NCBI GenBank assembly: GCA_002399505.1
Contig: DHDT01000004.1
Coordinates: forward strand, 112,559 to 120,108
Reading direction: 5' to 3'
Length of the DNA: 7,550 nt
Source: Caryophanales bacterium UBA4869
GTDB taxonomy: Bacteria > Bacillota_I > Bacilli_A > RFN20 > CAG-288
Under the pieces are notes generated by a model. The model was not told the origin of the DNA. It saw nothing but the letters and a program-made list of their open reading frames with translations, and made no database searches. A program made the position numbers and the translations under genes. Shown one piece after another: positions 1 through 5,577 of this stretch. Within the stretch, counting starts at the first letter, position 1. Every line of letters starts with the position of its first letter.

Positions 1-714
1 ATCATCACTTTCGATGATGTCATGGATGTCGCCAATGCCGAAAACACCGAAGATATCCAGATTGCAGCTGCTATGATTCCTAACGAAGAACCCTATCTCA
101 AGACTAATATCTTCAAGTTGGTAAAGAACTATTCTGTCTGGATTGTCGTTCTTCTGGCCCTCAATACCTTTACTTCCATGGCGATGTCTTATCTTGATTC
201 CTCCATTGCCATGATTCCTCTTCTGACTCCTTTCCTCACTTCCGTCATGGGCACTAACGGCAATGCCTCCGATCAGACTGCCACCGTCATCGTCCGTGAG
301 CTGGCTTTGGGAAACCTTTCTACCAAGAATTACTTCAAGACGGTCCGAAAAGAGATGAAGGCAGCCTTCATCACGGCACTTATCATGGCCGTATTCTCCT
401 TTGGCTGGATTCTCATCGAACTCTACTCGGGCCTTGTCTCTCCCAATGCGACTGATCAAAATGTCATCATGAATAACTATGGCGGAAACGTCAATATCTT
501 CTACCTCTCTATCGCCGGTGTCGTCTCTCTGACTTTCCTTCTGGCTATCATGGTTGCTAAATTCCTCGGTGTCTCTCTCCCGATGCTCGCCAAGAAAATC
601 CATCTCGATCCCGCCGTCATGAGCCAGCCGCTGATTTCAAACATTCTCGACGTCGTCTCTATCTGCGTCTACTTCCTCTTCGCCTCGCTTCTGATGAAAG
701 GCATCGTCTTCTAG
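1..714 (+). CDS. mgtE: Magnesium transporter MgtE, C-terminal part (5' truncated by window edge)
   Basis: The frame is open from base 1, so the first ATG at 22 is internal; only the last 237 residues are visible. The fragment begins at the end of the second CBS domain and the connecting helix (ITFDDVMDV, then a TEDIQ segment), then enters the five-helix membrane domain. The pore-helix signature is present as GTNGNASDQTAT (family consensus GGNAGSQSST), followed by VRELALG. The last helices carry LPMLAKKIHLDPAV and a conserved Asp in NILDVV, matching the family's pore Mg2+-site aspartate. MgtE is a dimeric inner-membrane Mg2+ channel gated by cytosolic Mg2+ bound to its N and CBS domains. Third codon positions are unusually C-rich compared with the next gene. 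The 5' leader, where an Mg2+ riboswitch might lie, is outside the window. Confidence 0.95.
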   Translation: MITFDDVMDVANAENTEDIQIAAAMIPNEEPYLKTNIFKLVKNYSVWIVVLLALNTFTSMAMSYLDSSIAMIPLLTPFLTSVMGTNGNASDQTATVIVRELALGNLSTKNYFKTVRKEMKAAFITALIMAVFSFGWILIELYSGLVSPNATDQNVIMNNYGGNVNIFYLSIAGVVSLTFLLAIMVAKFLGVSLPMLAKKIHLDPAVMSQPLISNILDVVSICVYFLFASLLMKGIVF

Positions 715-1269
715 ATGTGCAGACGCTTTAAGATAGAATCAGACGATCTCAAGTCTCTTAAGGTAGTCAAAGGCTATGAAACACTTTCCAAGACTTTCTA
801 TGATGTCAAAGTCGGAGATGATTCACCGGTTCTCACTGTCTCTTTATCAGTTCTGAAACTTTCCGTTCTTACTTTCGGAATCAACATCTACGGGAAGAAT
901 ATCTATAATGCCAGAATTGAAACCATCGCTGAAAAAGACCTTTTCAGCGACGCTTTCAATAATAGACGCTGCTTAGTTCCTGTCTCTTCGTTTTTCGAAG
1001 ACGATGACTATAAGATCGAACATCAGTTCTATCAAAAAGACAGGAAGCCTTTTTACCTGTGTGGAATCTGCCTTGATCAGTCCTTTGTGCTTTTGACTTC
1101 AAAGCCCGATGAGGCTATCAGCTACTACCATAAAAGAATGCCACTTGCTTTATCAAAAGAAGATGCTAAAAGATATTTAAATACTAAAACAGGATTGAAA
1201 GAGATTTTGTCTTTCAATTCTGTAAGTTTATTCTGTCCGGATTCTTCTTCGCCTATATCTCTCTTCTAG
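715..1269 (+). CDS. SRAP (HMCES/YedK-type) abasic-site DNA-protein crosslink protein
   Basis: SRAP proteins crosslink covalently to abasic sites in single-stranded DNA through the Cys exposed after Met1 removal, shielding them from nucleases and error-prone bypass. The sequence opens MCRRF (family MCGRF), giving catalytic Cys2. Further family motifs follow in order: NARIET (residues 65-70, consensus NARSET, Asn65), RRCLVPVSSFFE (84-95, Glu95) and HKRMPLAL (139-146, His139). All four active-site residues are therefore present. At 184 residues it is shorter than E. coli YedK (about 220), and the usual YEW after the conserved Phe is replaced by FED. The ATG at 715 directly follows the mgtE stop (TAGATG). 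The nearest Shine-Dalgarno-like AAAGG is about 13 bases upstream, inside mgtE, so translation is probably coupled to mgtE. The stop overlaps the stop of the converging methyltransferase gene. Confidence 0.9.
   Translation: MCRRFKIESDDLKSLKVVKGYETLSKTFYDVKVGDDSPVLTVSLSVLKLSVLTFGINIYGKNIYNARIETIAEKDLFSDAFNNRRCLVPVSSFFEDDDYKIEHQFYQKDRKPFYLCGICLDQSFVLLTSKPDEAISYYHKRMPLALSKEDAKRYLNTKTGLKEILSFNSVSLFCPDSSSPISLF
1194..1218 (-). terminator. Candidate terminator hairpin inside the 3' end of the SRAP gene
   Basis: ATTGAAAGA (1194-1202) and TCTTTCAAT (1210-1218) form a perfect 9-bp stem with a 7-base loop. Read on the minus strand it lies about 50 bases past the methyltransferase stop and is followed by CCTGTTTTAG, a weak U-rich tail. 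No better terminator separates the two converging genes. The stem has only two G-C pairs and lies in coding sequence, so it may be chance. Confidence 0.3.
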
Positions 1270-1967
1270 CTTCTCATCTTCAGTTCATAGAGGGCAATTG
1301 CAATCGACGTTGTCAGATTAAGAGAATCGACTTCATCAGACTGCTCGATTCTGACATTGTTTTTATTGTGAATGGAAGAAGGAAGACCGGTGGCTTCGTT
1401 TCCGAAAACCAGAGAACAGGGTTTCTTAAACGACACTTCGCTCAGAGGATTAGAGGTATCGAGTACGAAAGGATAATATTCTCTCTTGTATTCTGATAAA
1501 TATTCTTCAAAGGAGGAGAAGGTCTCGATTCTGATTTTGAAGAAGGCACCCATCGAGGAACGGATGACTTTGGGATTGAACCTGTCTGCACAGGGTTCGA
1601 TCAAAGCCAAGTCGTGATATCCGAAAGCCAATAGAGATCTCATGGCATTTCCGAGATTTCCCATATCGCTGGGGTTTACCATGACGAGATGGTTTTCACT
1701 AGAATCAAGCTTAGATTCATATTTTTCAAACACGCCGATGACGTGGCTGTTCTCTTTTGATTTGACGATGCCGAAGGCTTTATCGGAGACTATTATCTTT
1801 TTGGAATCGACAAGAGTCTTAAGTTTCTTAAGGCCGTCGCTTTCAGCAGCATCACTGGCGACATACAGAAAACGGAATTGTTCTTTCTTGTTCTGGATCA
1901 TCTCAAAAGTCGGAAAGAAACCCTCCGTATAAGAATAATCAAGGTCCTTGGAATATGTTTTTATCAT
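1266..1967 (-). CDS. TrmH/SpoU-family RNA 2'-O-methyltransferase
   Basis: SPOUT-class enzymes of this family transfer a methyl group from S-adenosylmethionine to a ribose 2'-OH in rRNA or tRNA. All three family motifs are visible in the 233 residues: motif 1 NPSDMGNLGNAMRSLLAFG (98-116) with Asn104 and catalytic Arg110; an RSSMGAFFKI segment (136-145); motif 2 LVFGNEATGLP (186-196); and motif 3 DSLNLTTSIAIALYE (214-228). Together these form the trefoil-knot SAM site. Residues 10 to 90 probably form the small substrate-binding domain. The target nucleotide cannot be deduced. It lies 35 bases downstream of the DUF5071 gene and may share its transcript. A TACAAT hexamer ends 6 bases before the ATG and no well-spaced Shine-Dalgarno is seen (AGGCGG lies 12 bases upstream), so a leaderless internal transcript is possible. 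Confidence 0.9.
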   Translation of the reverse strand: MIKTYSKDLDYSYTEGFFPTFEMIQNKKEQFRFLYVASDAAESDGLKKLKTLVDSKKIIVSDKAFGIVKSKENSHVIGVFEKYESKLDSSENHLVMVNPSDMGNLGNAMRSLLAFGYHDLALIEPCADRFNPKVIRSSMGAFFKIRIETFSSFEEYLSEYKREYYPFVLDTSNPLSEVSFKKPCSLVFGNEATGLPSSIHNKNNVRIEQSDEVDSLNLTTSIAIALYELKMRS

Positions 1968-1973
1968 GTCTAT

Positions 1974-1979
1974 ATTGTA
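1974..1979 (-). promoter_or_regulatory. Candidate -10 element (TACAAT) just before the RNA methyltransferase gene
   Basis: TACAAT on the minus strand matches the -10 consensus at 5 of 6 positions and ends 6 bases before the ATG. The -35 position (TTCTGT with a 17-base spacer) matches poorly. If active, transcription would begin at or next to the start codon. Confidence 0.3.
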
Positions 1980-2002
1980 CCGCCTGCCTGAAGAGAACAG
2001 AA

Positions 2003-2404
2003 CTAGATTTTAATTCCGTCTTCGGCTAAAAGCATAGAAGCGGCATAATCGTTTTCAAAAGCGTGTTCAAGAAGGGACGGCTTCTTGATAATCCTCGATA
2101 AAGATGGCAAAAGAGGCTCTAGGCTGTCGATTTCAAAGAAGGGCAGTAAAGTAGCTATGATGACATACTTAAGCTTGGAATCAGCCTCTTCTTCAAGGTC
2201 GTTTTTTATAAAAGGAACCAAGGCCTTCTGATGAAAGGAAAGAACAGTGAGAACATGTTCCGTTATCGGCCAATCCGTATGGACGATAAGGGAAAATAGT
2301 TCCGGCGTGATCTGAGTTATCTCATCGTCGGTGAGTTTTTCAAGTTCATGGATATGACTGGAATCGAGACTGTCTTTAGGAACCAGGTCTTTAAGATCAT
2401 TCAT
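2003..2404 (-). CDS. DUF5071 domain protein
   Basis: A 133-residue, acidic, probably cytosolic alpha-helical protein with no signal peptide or membrane segment. The opening LKDLVPKDSLD and the DWPITEHV segment (residues 44-51) resemble the LIPKD and NWPVA blocks of the DUF5071 family. Members are small HEAT-like helical proteins of unknown function, often found as stand-alone genes in Firmicutes. The later family block containing an IWKYW-type segment appears here in altered form (DSKLKYVII, 75-83). The ATG has a good ribosome binding site (AGAGGT, 7 bases upstream) and a perfect TATAAT further up. The RNA methyltransferase follows 35 bases downstream, but no functional link can be inferred. 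The family assignment is from recalled motifs, not from a search. Confidence 0.7.
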   Translation of the reverse strand: MNDLKDLVPKDSLDSSHIHELEKLTDDEITQITPELFSLIVHTDWPITEHVLTVLSFHQKALVPFIKNDLEEEADSKLKYVIIATLLPFFEIDSLEPLLPSLSRIIKKPSLLEHAFENDYAASMLLAEDGIKI

Positions 2405-2429
2405 GTTATTACCTCTTTAGGTCTTAATT

Positions 2430-2458
2430 ATTATAAACCTTTGAGTACTTCTATAAAA
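2430..2458 (-). promoter_or_regulatory. Promoter of the DUF5071-methyltransferase pair
   Basis: A perfect TATAAT (2430-2435, minus strand) lies about 25 bases before the DUF5071 ATG. The -35 is weak (TTTTAT at 17 or TTTTTA at 18 bases spacing) and overlaps the U-tract of the rpsR terminator, so the two units are packed end to end. Confidence 0.5.
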
Positions 2459-2494
2459 ACAGAAAAAGCCTCGGCTGATGTTAACCGAGGCTTT
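2450..2494 (-). terminator. Intrinsic terminator of the rpsF-ssb-rpsR operon
   Basis: A perfect 10-bp stem, AAAGCCTCGG (2465-2474) with CCGAGGCTTT (2485-2494), encloses a 10-base loop. On the minus strand it begins 13 bases after the rpsR stop and is followed by TTCTGTTTTTATAG, a classic U-rich tail. Confidence 0.92.
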
Positions 2495-2507
2495 GATTTA
2501 CTGATGA

Positions 2508-2732
2508 TTAGTCAGCGACGTAGGGAAGAAGAGCCATGTAGCGGGCGCGCTCGATAGCGACAGCCAGCATTCTCTGGTACTTGGCACAAGTGCCGGTGAT
2601 TCTTCTAGGAGTGATCTTGCCACTAGGCGAGATGTACTTCTTTAAGAGTTCAACATCCTTGTAATCGATGTACTTGATATGGTTCTTGGTGAAGTAGCAA
2701 ACCTTCTTACGGGGTTTCATTCTGCGAAACAT
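2508..2732 (-). CDS. rpsR: 30S ribosomal protein S18
   Basis: S18 binds next to S6 on the platform of the 30S subunit. The 74-residue protein shows the family core [17 protein letters not shown], then [19 protein letters not shown] and [25 protein letters not shown]. It has the CYFT form without a Cys pair in that position, as in Bacillus, so it is probably not the zinc-binding type. The start at 2732 has AAGGA 8 bases upstream; Met5 is an alternative but is less well placed. It is the last gene of the rpsF-ssb-rpsR operon, 37 bases after ssb and directly before the strong terminator. Confidence 0.97.
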   Translation of the reverse strand: MFRRMKPRKKVCYFTKNHIKYIDYKDVELLKKYISPSGKITPRRITGTCAKYQRMLAVAIERARYMALLPYVAD

Positions 2733-2769
2733 ATTCAGTGTCCTTTCTGCTTAGTCTGATAACTAAGCC

Positions 2770-3195
2770 TTAGAACGGCAGATCGTCATCAGAGGAATCA
2801 ATCCCCTCATGAGTGATCGTATCTTTATTGCCGTCGTCATGGCCGCCCTGAATTTCGTTTTCAGTATTAGCACCTTTTCTTTCAAGGAACTGTACGGATT
2901 CAGCGATGACTTCCACGACTGAGCGTTTCTGTCCACTCTTATCCTCGTAGCTTCTCTGATTAAGACGGCCGTCAACACCGACCAATGATCCTTTGGCACA
3001 ATACTTGGCGACATTTTCTGCCGTTTTATTCCAACTTGTGCACGGGATGAAACTAGTGGTCTTTTCAGCACCGGCTTTGGTGACATTATCGACAGCGATT
3101 GTGAAGGAAGTCACTGAGGTTCCGGAATTAGTCCGTTTAAGCTCAGGATCCCTGACAATTCTGCCTACCAACACAACGCGATTCAATCCAGCCAT
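2770..3195 (-). CDS. ssb: Single-stranded DNA-binding protein SSB
   Basis: SSB coats single-stranded DNA at replication forks and repair sites and recruits partners through its C-terminal tip. Residues 1 to about 106 form the OB fold: MAGLNRVVLVGRIVRDPELK, SFTIAVDN, then a SFIPCTSWNKTAENVAKY block with Trp55. A short hydrophilic linker (about 107-134) leads to the acidic tip DDDLPF, the docking peptide for PolIII chi-like partners, RecQ, RecO and PriA. At 141 residues the linker is short compared with about 170 residues for B. subtilis SsbA, but the protein is complete. AAGGAG lies 10 bases before the ATG. It is the middle gene of the S6-SSB-S18 operon, 22 bases after rpsF, so its dose follows ribosomal protein synthesis. 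Confidence 0.97.
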   Translation of the reverse strand: MAGLNRVVLVGRIVRDPELKRTNSGTSVTSFTIAVDNVTKAGAEKTTSFIPCTSWNKTAENVAKYCAKGSLVGVDGRLNQRSYEDKSGQKRSVVEVIAESVQFLERKGANTENEIQGGHDDGNKDTITHEGIDSSDDDLPF

Positions 3196-3217
3196 AATAG
3201 TCTTTCTCCTTTATGTG

Positions 3218-3505
3218 TTACTTGTGAGCAACAGTGATCAGGAATCTCAATACCTTGGGATCAAGGCGAACAATTCTATCAAACTCGTTGATAGCCTTAG
3301 GCTCGCAGCTGACCTGAGCTACTACATAGTAGCCCTTAGTCTGCTTTTTGATCACGTAGGCTAAGTCTCTCATTCCCCACTCATTGCTTCCGGTGACCTT
3401 GCCACCGTTGTCAGTGATAATCTTGTTGAGATTGACGATTTCAGCTTTGATACCGTCAGCATCAAGATTAGGCATGAGAACGTACATGATTTCGTAATTA
3501 GTCAT
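3218..3505 (-). CDS. rpsF: 30S ribosomal protein S6
   Basis: S6 pairs with S18 on central-domain 16S rRNA of the 30S platform. The 95-residue protein has the full family pattern: MTNYEIMYVLMPNLD at the start, a helix followed by NGGKVTGSNEWGMRDLAYVI (residues 33-52), KKQTKGYYVV, and a closing helix-strand segment ending RLDPKVLRFLITV. There is no long acidic tail. GGGAGG lies about 9 bases before the ATG. It is the first gene of the operon. The leader can fold and may give feedback control by the S6:S18 complex, as known for this operon in many bacteria. Confidence 0.97.
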   Translation of the reverse strand: MTNYEIMYVLMPNLDADGIKAEIVNLNKIITDNGGKVTGSNEWGMRDLAYVIKKQTKGYYVVAQVSCEPKAINEFDRIVRLDPKVLRFLITVAHK

Positions 3506-3591
3506 GTCCTTATACCTCCCTATGGTCTTTCGGCCAATCCTACATCAGGGACTGGCAAGAAAGTATACTGTCCCTTTATTCAAAGAGACTA
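3506..3591 (-). promoter_or_regulatory. rpsF 5' leader, candidate S6:S18 autoregulatory RNA
   Basis: The predicted transcript starts near 3591. It opens with GTCTCTTT (3589-3582) pairing AAAGGGAC (3577-3570) around a GAAT loop. GGGAC (3574-3570) can instead pair GTCCC (3552-3548), and CCCT (3550-3547) can pair AGGG (3521-3518), which overlaps the GGGAGG ribosome binding site. A GGCCGAAAGACC segment (3535-3524) carries a CCG triplet of the kind conserved in the known S6:S18 leader motif. The pairings are visible; the regulatory role is inferred. Confidence 0.5.
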
Positions 3592-3597
3592 TGGGTT

Positions 3598-3626
3598 AGT
3601 ATAAATAATAATAACTAATAAGTAAA
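3598..3626 (-). promoter_or_regulatory. Promoter of the rpsF-ssb-rpsR operon
   Basis: On the minus strand TTTACT (3626-3621; 4 of 6 to the -35 consensus) and TATACT (3603-3598; 5 of 6 to the -10) are separated by exactly 17 bases in an AT-rich context. This gives a leader of about 85 bases. Confidence 0.6.
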
Positions 3627-3683
3627 GAGAAACTTTCCTTTGTCACCCACCCTTCACTTAGTATTAAGCCAAAGAGACAGTTT

Positions 3684-4001
3684 TCACCAATAATCTCTGC
3701 TGGTCTGTATTCCAAGAAGGTCACTGAGACAGAGCGTAAAGTCCTGAAACACTATCTTTTTGGTGATTTCATCGCAGTGTAAAAATTTTGAAGTCCAGCT
3801 TAATATTTTGCCATCTTCATAGAAAGTAACCGTGCAGACCGAACCTTTGGTCAGACTGCTGATTGATCGGTTGATATCTTCTTCCTCATCGACGGAAAGA
3901 ACAGGCTTATCGCTTTTGTTTCGGTCATTCACCATCTTGCCCAAAGCCTCATACTGACCATTAAGGGATTTAAACGGCAGCCATTTCTTCATGCCTCTCA
4001 T
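3684..4001 (-). CDS. YolD-like family protein
   Basis: YolD-like proteins are small Firmicutes proteins of unclear role, commonly encoded directly after SOS-type Y-family polymerases (UvrX/YqjW) and proposed to be UmuD-like accessories. The 105 residues fit: MRGMKKWLPFKSLNGQ near the N-terminus matches the family's RGMIKWAPFASL-type block. Then come a helical segment with DKPVLSVDEEEDI (residues 31-43) and a small beta-rich domain with VCTVTFYEDGKI (55-66) and a final strand ending in LLGI. The ATG overlaps the polymerase stop as ATGA, and AGGAGG inside the polymerase gene lies 9 bases upstream, so translation is coupled. No clear terminator follows in the 178 bases before the rpsF start codon, so some read-through into that operon is possible. 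Confidence 0.85.
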   Translation of the reverse strand: MRGMKKWLPFKSLNGQYEALGKMVNDRNKSDKPVLSVDEEEDINRSISSLTKGSVCTVTFYEDGKILSWTSKFLHCDEITKKIVFQDFTLCLSDLLGIQTSRDYW

Positions 4002-5254
4002 GCGTGATGTCCTCCTATCTGTGATGCCCGCTGGATAAATGTCGAAGAGAGAGTAAGAGCTGAGCAGGGAACAGCCTTCAGCGTCCCGTATTTCTTTCGA
4101 ATGCCAATCAGGACTTTTTCCAGATTCCTGATTTTCATGTCGCCTTCATAGTCTTCAAAAAGCGATCCCTGATAGGCGTTGCGGCCAGTGACATTCAAAG
4201 CCACCAGACACACCTGTCTGTAGACATCTTTCTCAGAATGATTCTGAAGGAACTTAGCGACCAGTTCCTTGCCGATTTTCTCACCTGAATCAGTCGGAGT
4301 GAAGAAAGTTGCTTTCAGTCCATATCCCGTATGATCCTTATATCCGATGTACATAAGGAAAGTGTTGGCGACTGAATCACAGAGATAAAGTCTGTCCGAC
4401 AGTTCAATAGCCATATCCCTGATTACAACTGGCATTTCACTGGGATAATAATCTCGAAGGAGTACCTGACCGGCAGAAAGAGAATGTTCGTTTGACACAT
4501 ATCTTTCCTGAAGGAGGGCATCGTCATATCCTAAAGAATGGTAGTAGATTTCCTCACCGATGACACCGAGCTTTCTCTTCAGGTATTCAGGATCAGAGAG
4601 AGCGATGTCGCCGACTGAGTAGAAACCTAAATTGTTGAGTCTCTTCTCCAGTCTTGATCCTATTCCCCACATCTTGCTCAGAGGTGAGACGGGCCAGAGA
4701 TGAACAGGAATATCAGAATAATCCCAGCTGGCAAGGAAATCGGGACGATGCTTGGCTTCAATATCCATGGCAGCCTTAGCCATGAAGAGATTCTTTCCGA
4801 TGCCGGCTGTGACAGTAAGACCGGTCTTGTCTCTGATGGTATTGATGATTTTCTTTGCATAGCTGATTGGATTATCACCATTCCTCTTCAAGTAACAGCT
4901 GACATCCAGAAACGATTCATCAATAGAATAGACAAAGAGATCTTCTTCCGACACAAAGTCCATGTAGATGGAATTGATCTTGGCGCTGATATCCAAGTAA
5001 CGCTGCATACTGGGTCTGGCAATGATGAGGTCAGGTATATCCTTAGGGACTTCGAAGAGACGACAGCGTGATTTGACTCCGTATTTCTGTTTGATATAAG
5101 GAGAAGCAGCTAAAACGATAGTGCCGTCACCTCTTGATTCATCAGCGACCACCAAGGGGGTCAAAAAAGGATCAAGTCCTCTGTCAATGCATTCGACAGA
5201 GGCATAAAAGGATTTTAAATCGATGGCTAATATATCGCGGTCATTTCTCTTCAT
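3998..5254 (-). CDS. Y-family translesion DNA polymerase (UmuC/UvrX/DinB group)
   Basis: A 418-residue polymerase for error-prone bypass of damaged template bases. The palm shows the metal ligands Asp12 (ILAIDLKSFYASVE) and Asp112-Glu113 (YSIDESFLDV); Tyr17 sits at the steric-gate position that excludes ribonucleotides. SRCRLFEVP (62-70) and TAGIGKNLFMAKAAMD (149-164) are family palm and finger segments. A helix-hairpin-helix thumb lies at about 194-218 (KMWGIGSRLEKRLNNLG), followed by the little-finger domain. QGSLF (362-366) fits the beta-clamp binding consensus. The IDLKSFYASVEC block and the downstream YolD gene place it with UvrX-like rather than E. coli DinB-like enzymes. No good Shine-Dalgarno precedes the ATG; a TATAAT ends 9 bases before it, suggesting a near-leaderless message. 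I see no Bacillus-type LexA box. An upstream AAAAGGAG is 7 bases from an in-frame ATA codon, an unlikely alternative start. Confidence 0.93.
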   Translation of the reverse strand: MKRNDRDILAIDLKSFYASVECIDRGLDPFLTPLVVADESRGDGTIVLAASPYIKQKYGVKSRCRLFEVPKDIPDLIIARPSMQRYLDISAKINSIYMDFVSEEDLFVYSIDESFLDVSCYLKRNGDNPISYAKKIINTIRDKTGLTVTAGIGKNLFMAKAAMDIEAKHRPDFLASWDYSDIPVHLWPVSPLSKMWGIGSRLEKRLNNLGFYSVGDIALSDPEYLKRKLGVIGEEIYYHSLGYDDALLQERYVSNEHSLSAGQVLLRDYYPSEMPVVIRDMAIELSDRLYLCDSVANTFLMYIGYKDHTGYGLKATFFTPTDSGEKIGKELVAKFLQNHSEKDVYRQVCLVALNVTGRNAYQGSLFEDYEGDMKIRNLEKVLIGIRKKYGTLKAVPCSALTLSSTFIQRASQIGGHHA

Positions 5255-5263
5255 AGCATTTGC

Positions 5264-5292
5264 ATTATAGGGTATGCCGGTACTCCTTTTAA
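5264..5292 (-). promoter_or_regulatory. Promoter of the Y-family polymerase-YolD operon
   Basis: TTAAAA (5292-5287; 4 of 6) and a perfect TATAAT (5269-5264) on the minus strand are separated by exactly 17 bases. The -10 ends 9 bases before the ATG at 5254, so the predicted start of transcription leaves only about 2 to 4 untranslated bases. Confidence 0.6.
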
Positions 5293-5297
5293 GGACT
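5282..5297. repeat. Imperfect palindrome over the -35 of the polymerase promoter (candidate operator)
   Basis: ACTCCTT (5282-5288), a TT centre and AAGGACT (5291-5297) form an inverted repeat with one mismatched pair, exactly covering the candidate -35. The position suits a repressor site for a damage-inducible gene, but the sequence does not match the Bacillus LexA box (CGAAC-N4-GTTCG). Part of it doubles as an AAAAGGAG Shine-Dalgarno-like string. Confidence 0.3.
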
Positions 5298-5312
5298 AAT
5301 AAGCAACTTTAT

Positions 5313-5475
5313 AAAGACTGCTCTGTTTGGATAGAGCTCTTTTTCCTTACAGTCAGTGGCAAAGTGGAAAACCACGATAACTGTAAAGCGGAGATTAAAT
5401 TATTTTCCTTGACTTTTTCTGTCATTGATACAGGTGTTAAAAGTGTCAAAAGATCTTATCAATAGTCTTATTTTT
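5313..5475. other. Non-coding structured region between the polymerase and guanylate kinase-like genes
   Basis: Between 5255 and 5577 I see no gene. Three foldable elements lie in it. First, AAAGA and GCTCT (5313-5324) pair AGAGC and TCTTT (5333-5342) with a 2-base bulge, followed by TTCCTT. Second, TTACAGT (5347-5353) pairs ACTGTAA (5380-5386) and encloses a GTGG-AAAA-CCAC hairpin (5364-5375). Third, TTGAC and CTGT (5409-5422) pair ACAG and GTCAA (5430-5449) through internal loops. A run of six T follows near 5470-5476. A perfect TTGACA occurs on the minus strand at 5452-5447 without a well-spaced -10. It could be a small RNA or merely decayed sequence. A short open frame at 5274-5465 (+) lacks a ribosome binding site and is not called. 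Confidence 0.3.
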
Positions 5476-5509
5476 TGCTCGAATATCAGCTGTTTAAGCT
5501 TCTTTTCAG

Positions 5510-5551
5510 ACAAAGAACAAGAAAACCCGTCTTTGATTCAAAGGCGGGTTT
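5510..5551 (-). terminator. Intrinsic terminator after the guanylate kinase-like gene
   Basis: AAACCCG and CTTTG (5523-5535) pair CAAAG and CGGGTTT (5539-5551) with one internal mismatch and a 3-base loop. On the minus strand it lies 26 bases past the stop and is followed by TCTTGTTCTTTG. Read on the plus strand the mismatch becomes a G-U pair, but no U-tract follows. Confidence 0.85.
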
Positions 5552-5577
5552 CACTATCTTGAATAAATATTCTGATT

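Noticed and set aside
1642..1932. Plus-strand open frame opposite the RNA methyltransferase
   Set aside because: It is antisense to conserved methyltransferase motifs and has no convincing ribosome binding site.
2348..2557. Plus-strand open frame crossing DUF5071, the terminator and the end of rpsR
   Set aside because: It spans a clear intergenic terminator and parts of two genes on the other strand; not a plausible gene.
2763..3086. Open frame on the minus strand within ssb
   Set aside because: It lies in another frame of the certain ssb gene, and its low-complexity basic product matches no family I know.
2993..3364. Plus-strand open frame antisense to ssb and rpsF
   Set aside because: It runs opposite two highly conserved genes and across their intergenic gap, without a start signal.
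4678..5071. Open frames on both strands inside the Y-family polymerase gene
   Set aside because: They are shadows of the polymerase coding sequence with no recognisable products.
5447..5452. Perfect TTGACA on the minus strand as a promoter for a small RNA
   Set aside because: No -10-like hexamer occurs at 16 to 18 bases; the nearest (TATCAA) is only 13 bases away.
5274..5465. 63-codon plus-strand open frame in the gap upstream of the polymerase gene
   Set aside because: There is no ribosome binding site at the ATG; the frame covers the polymerase promoter and several hairpins, and the product resembles nothing.
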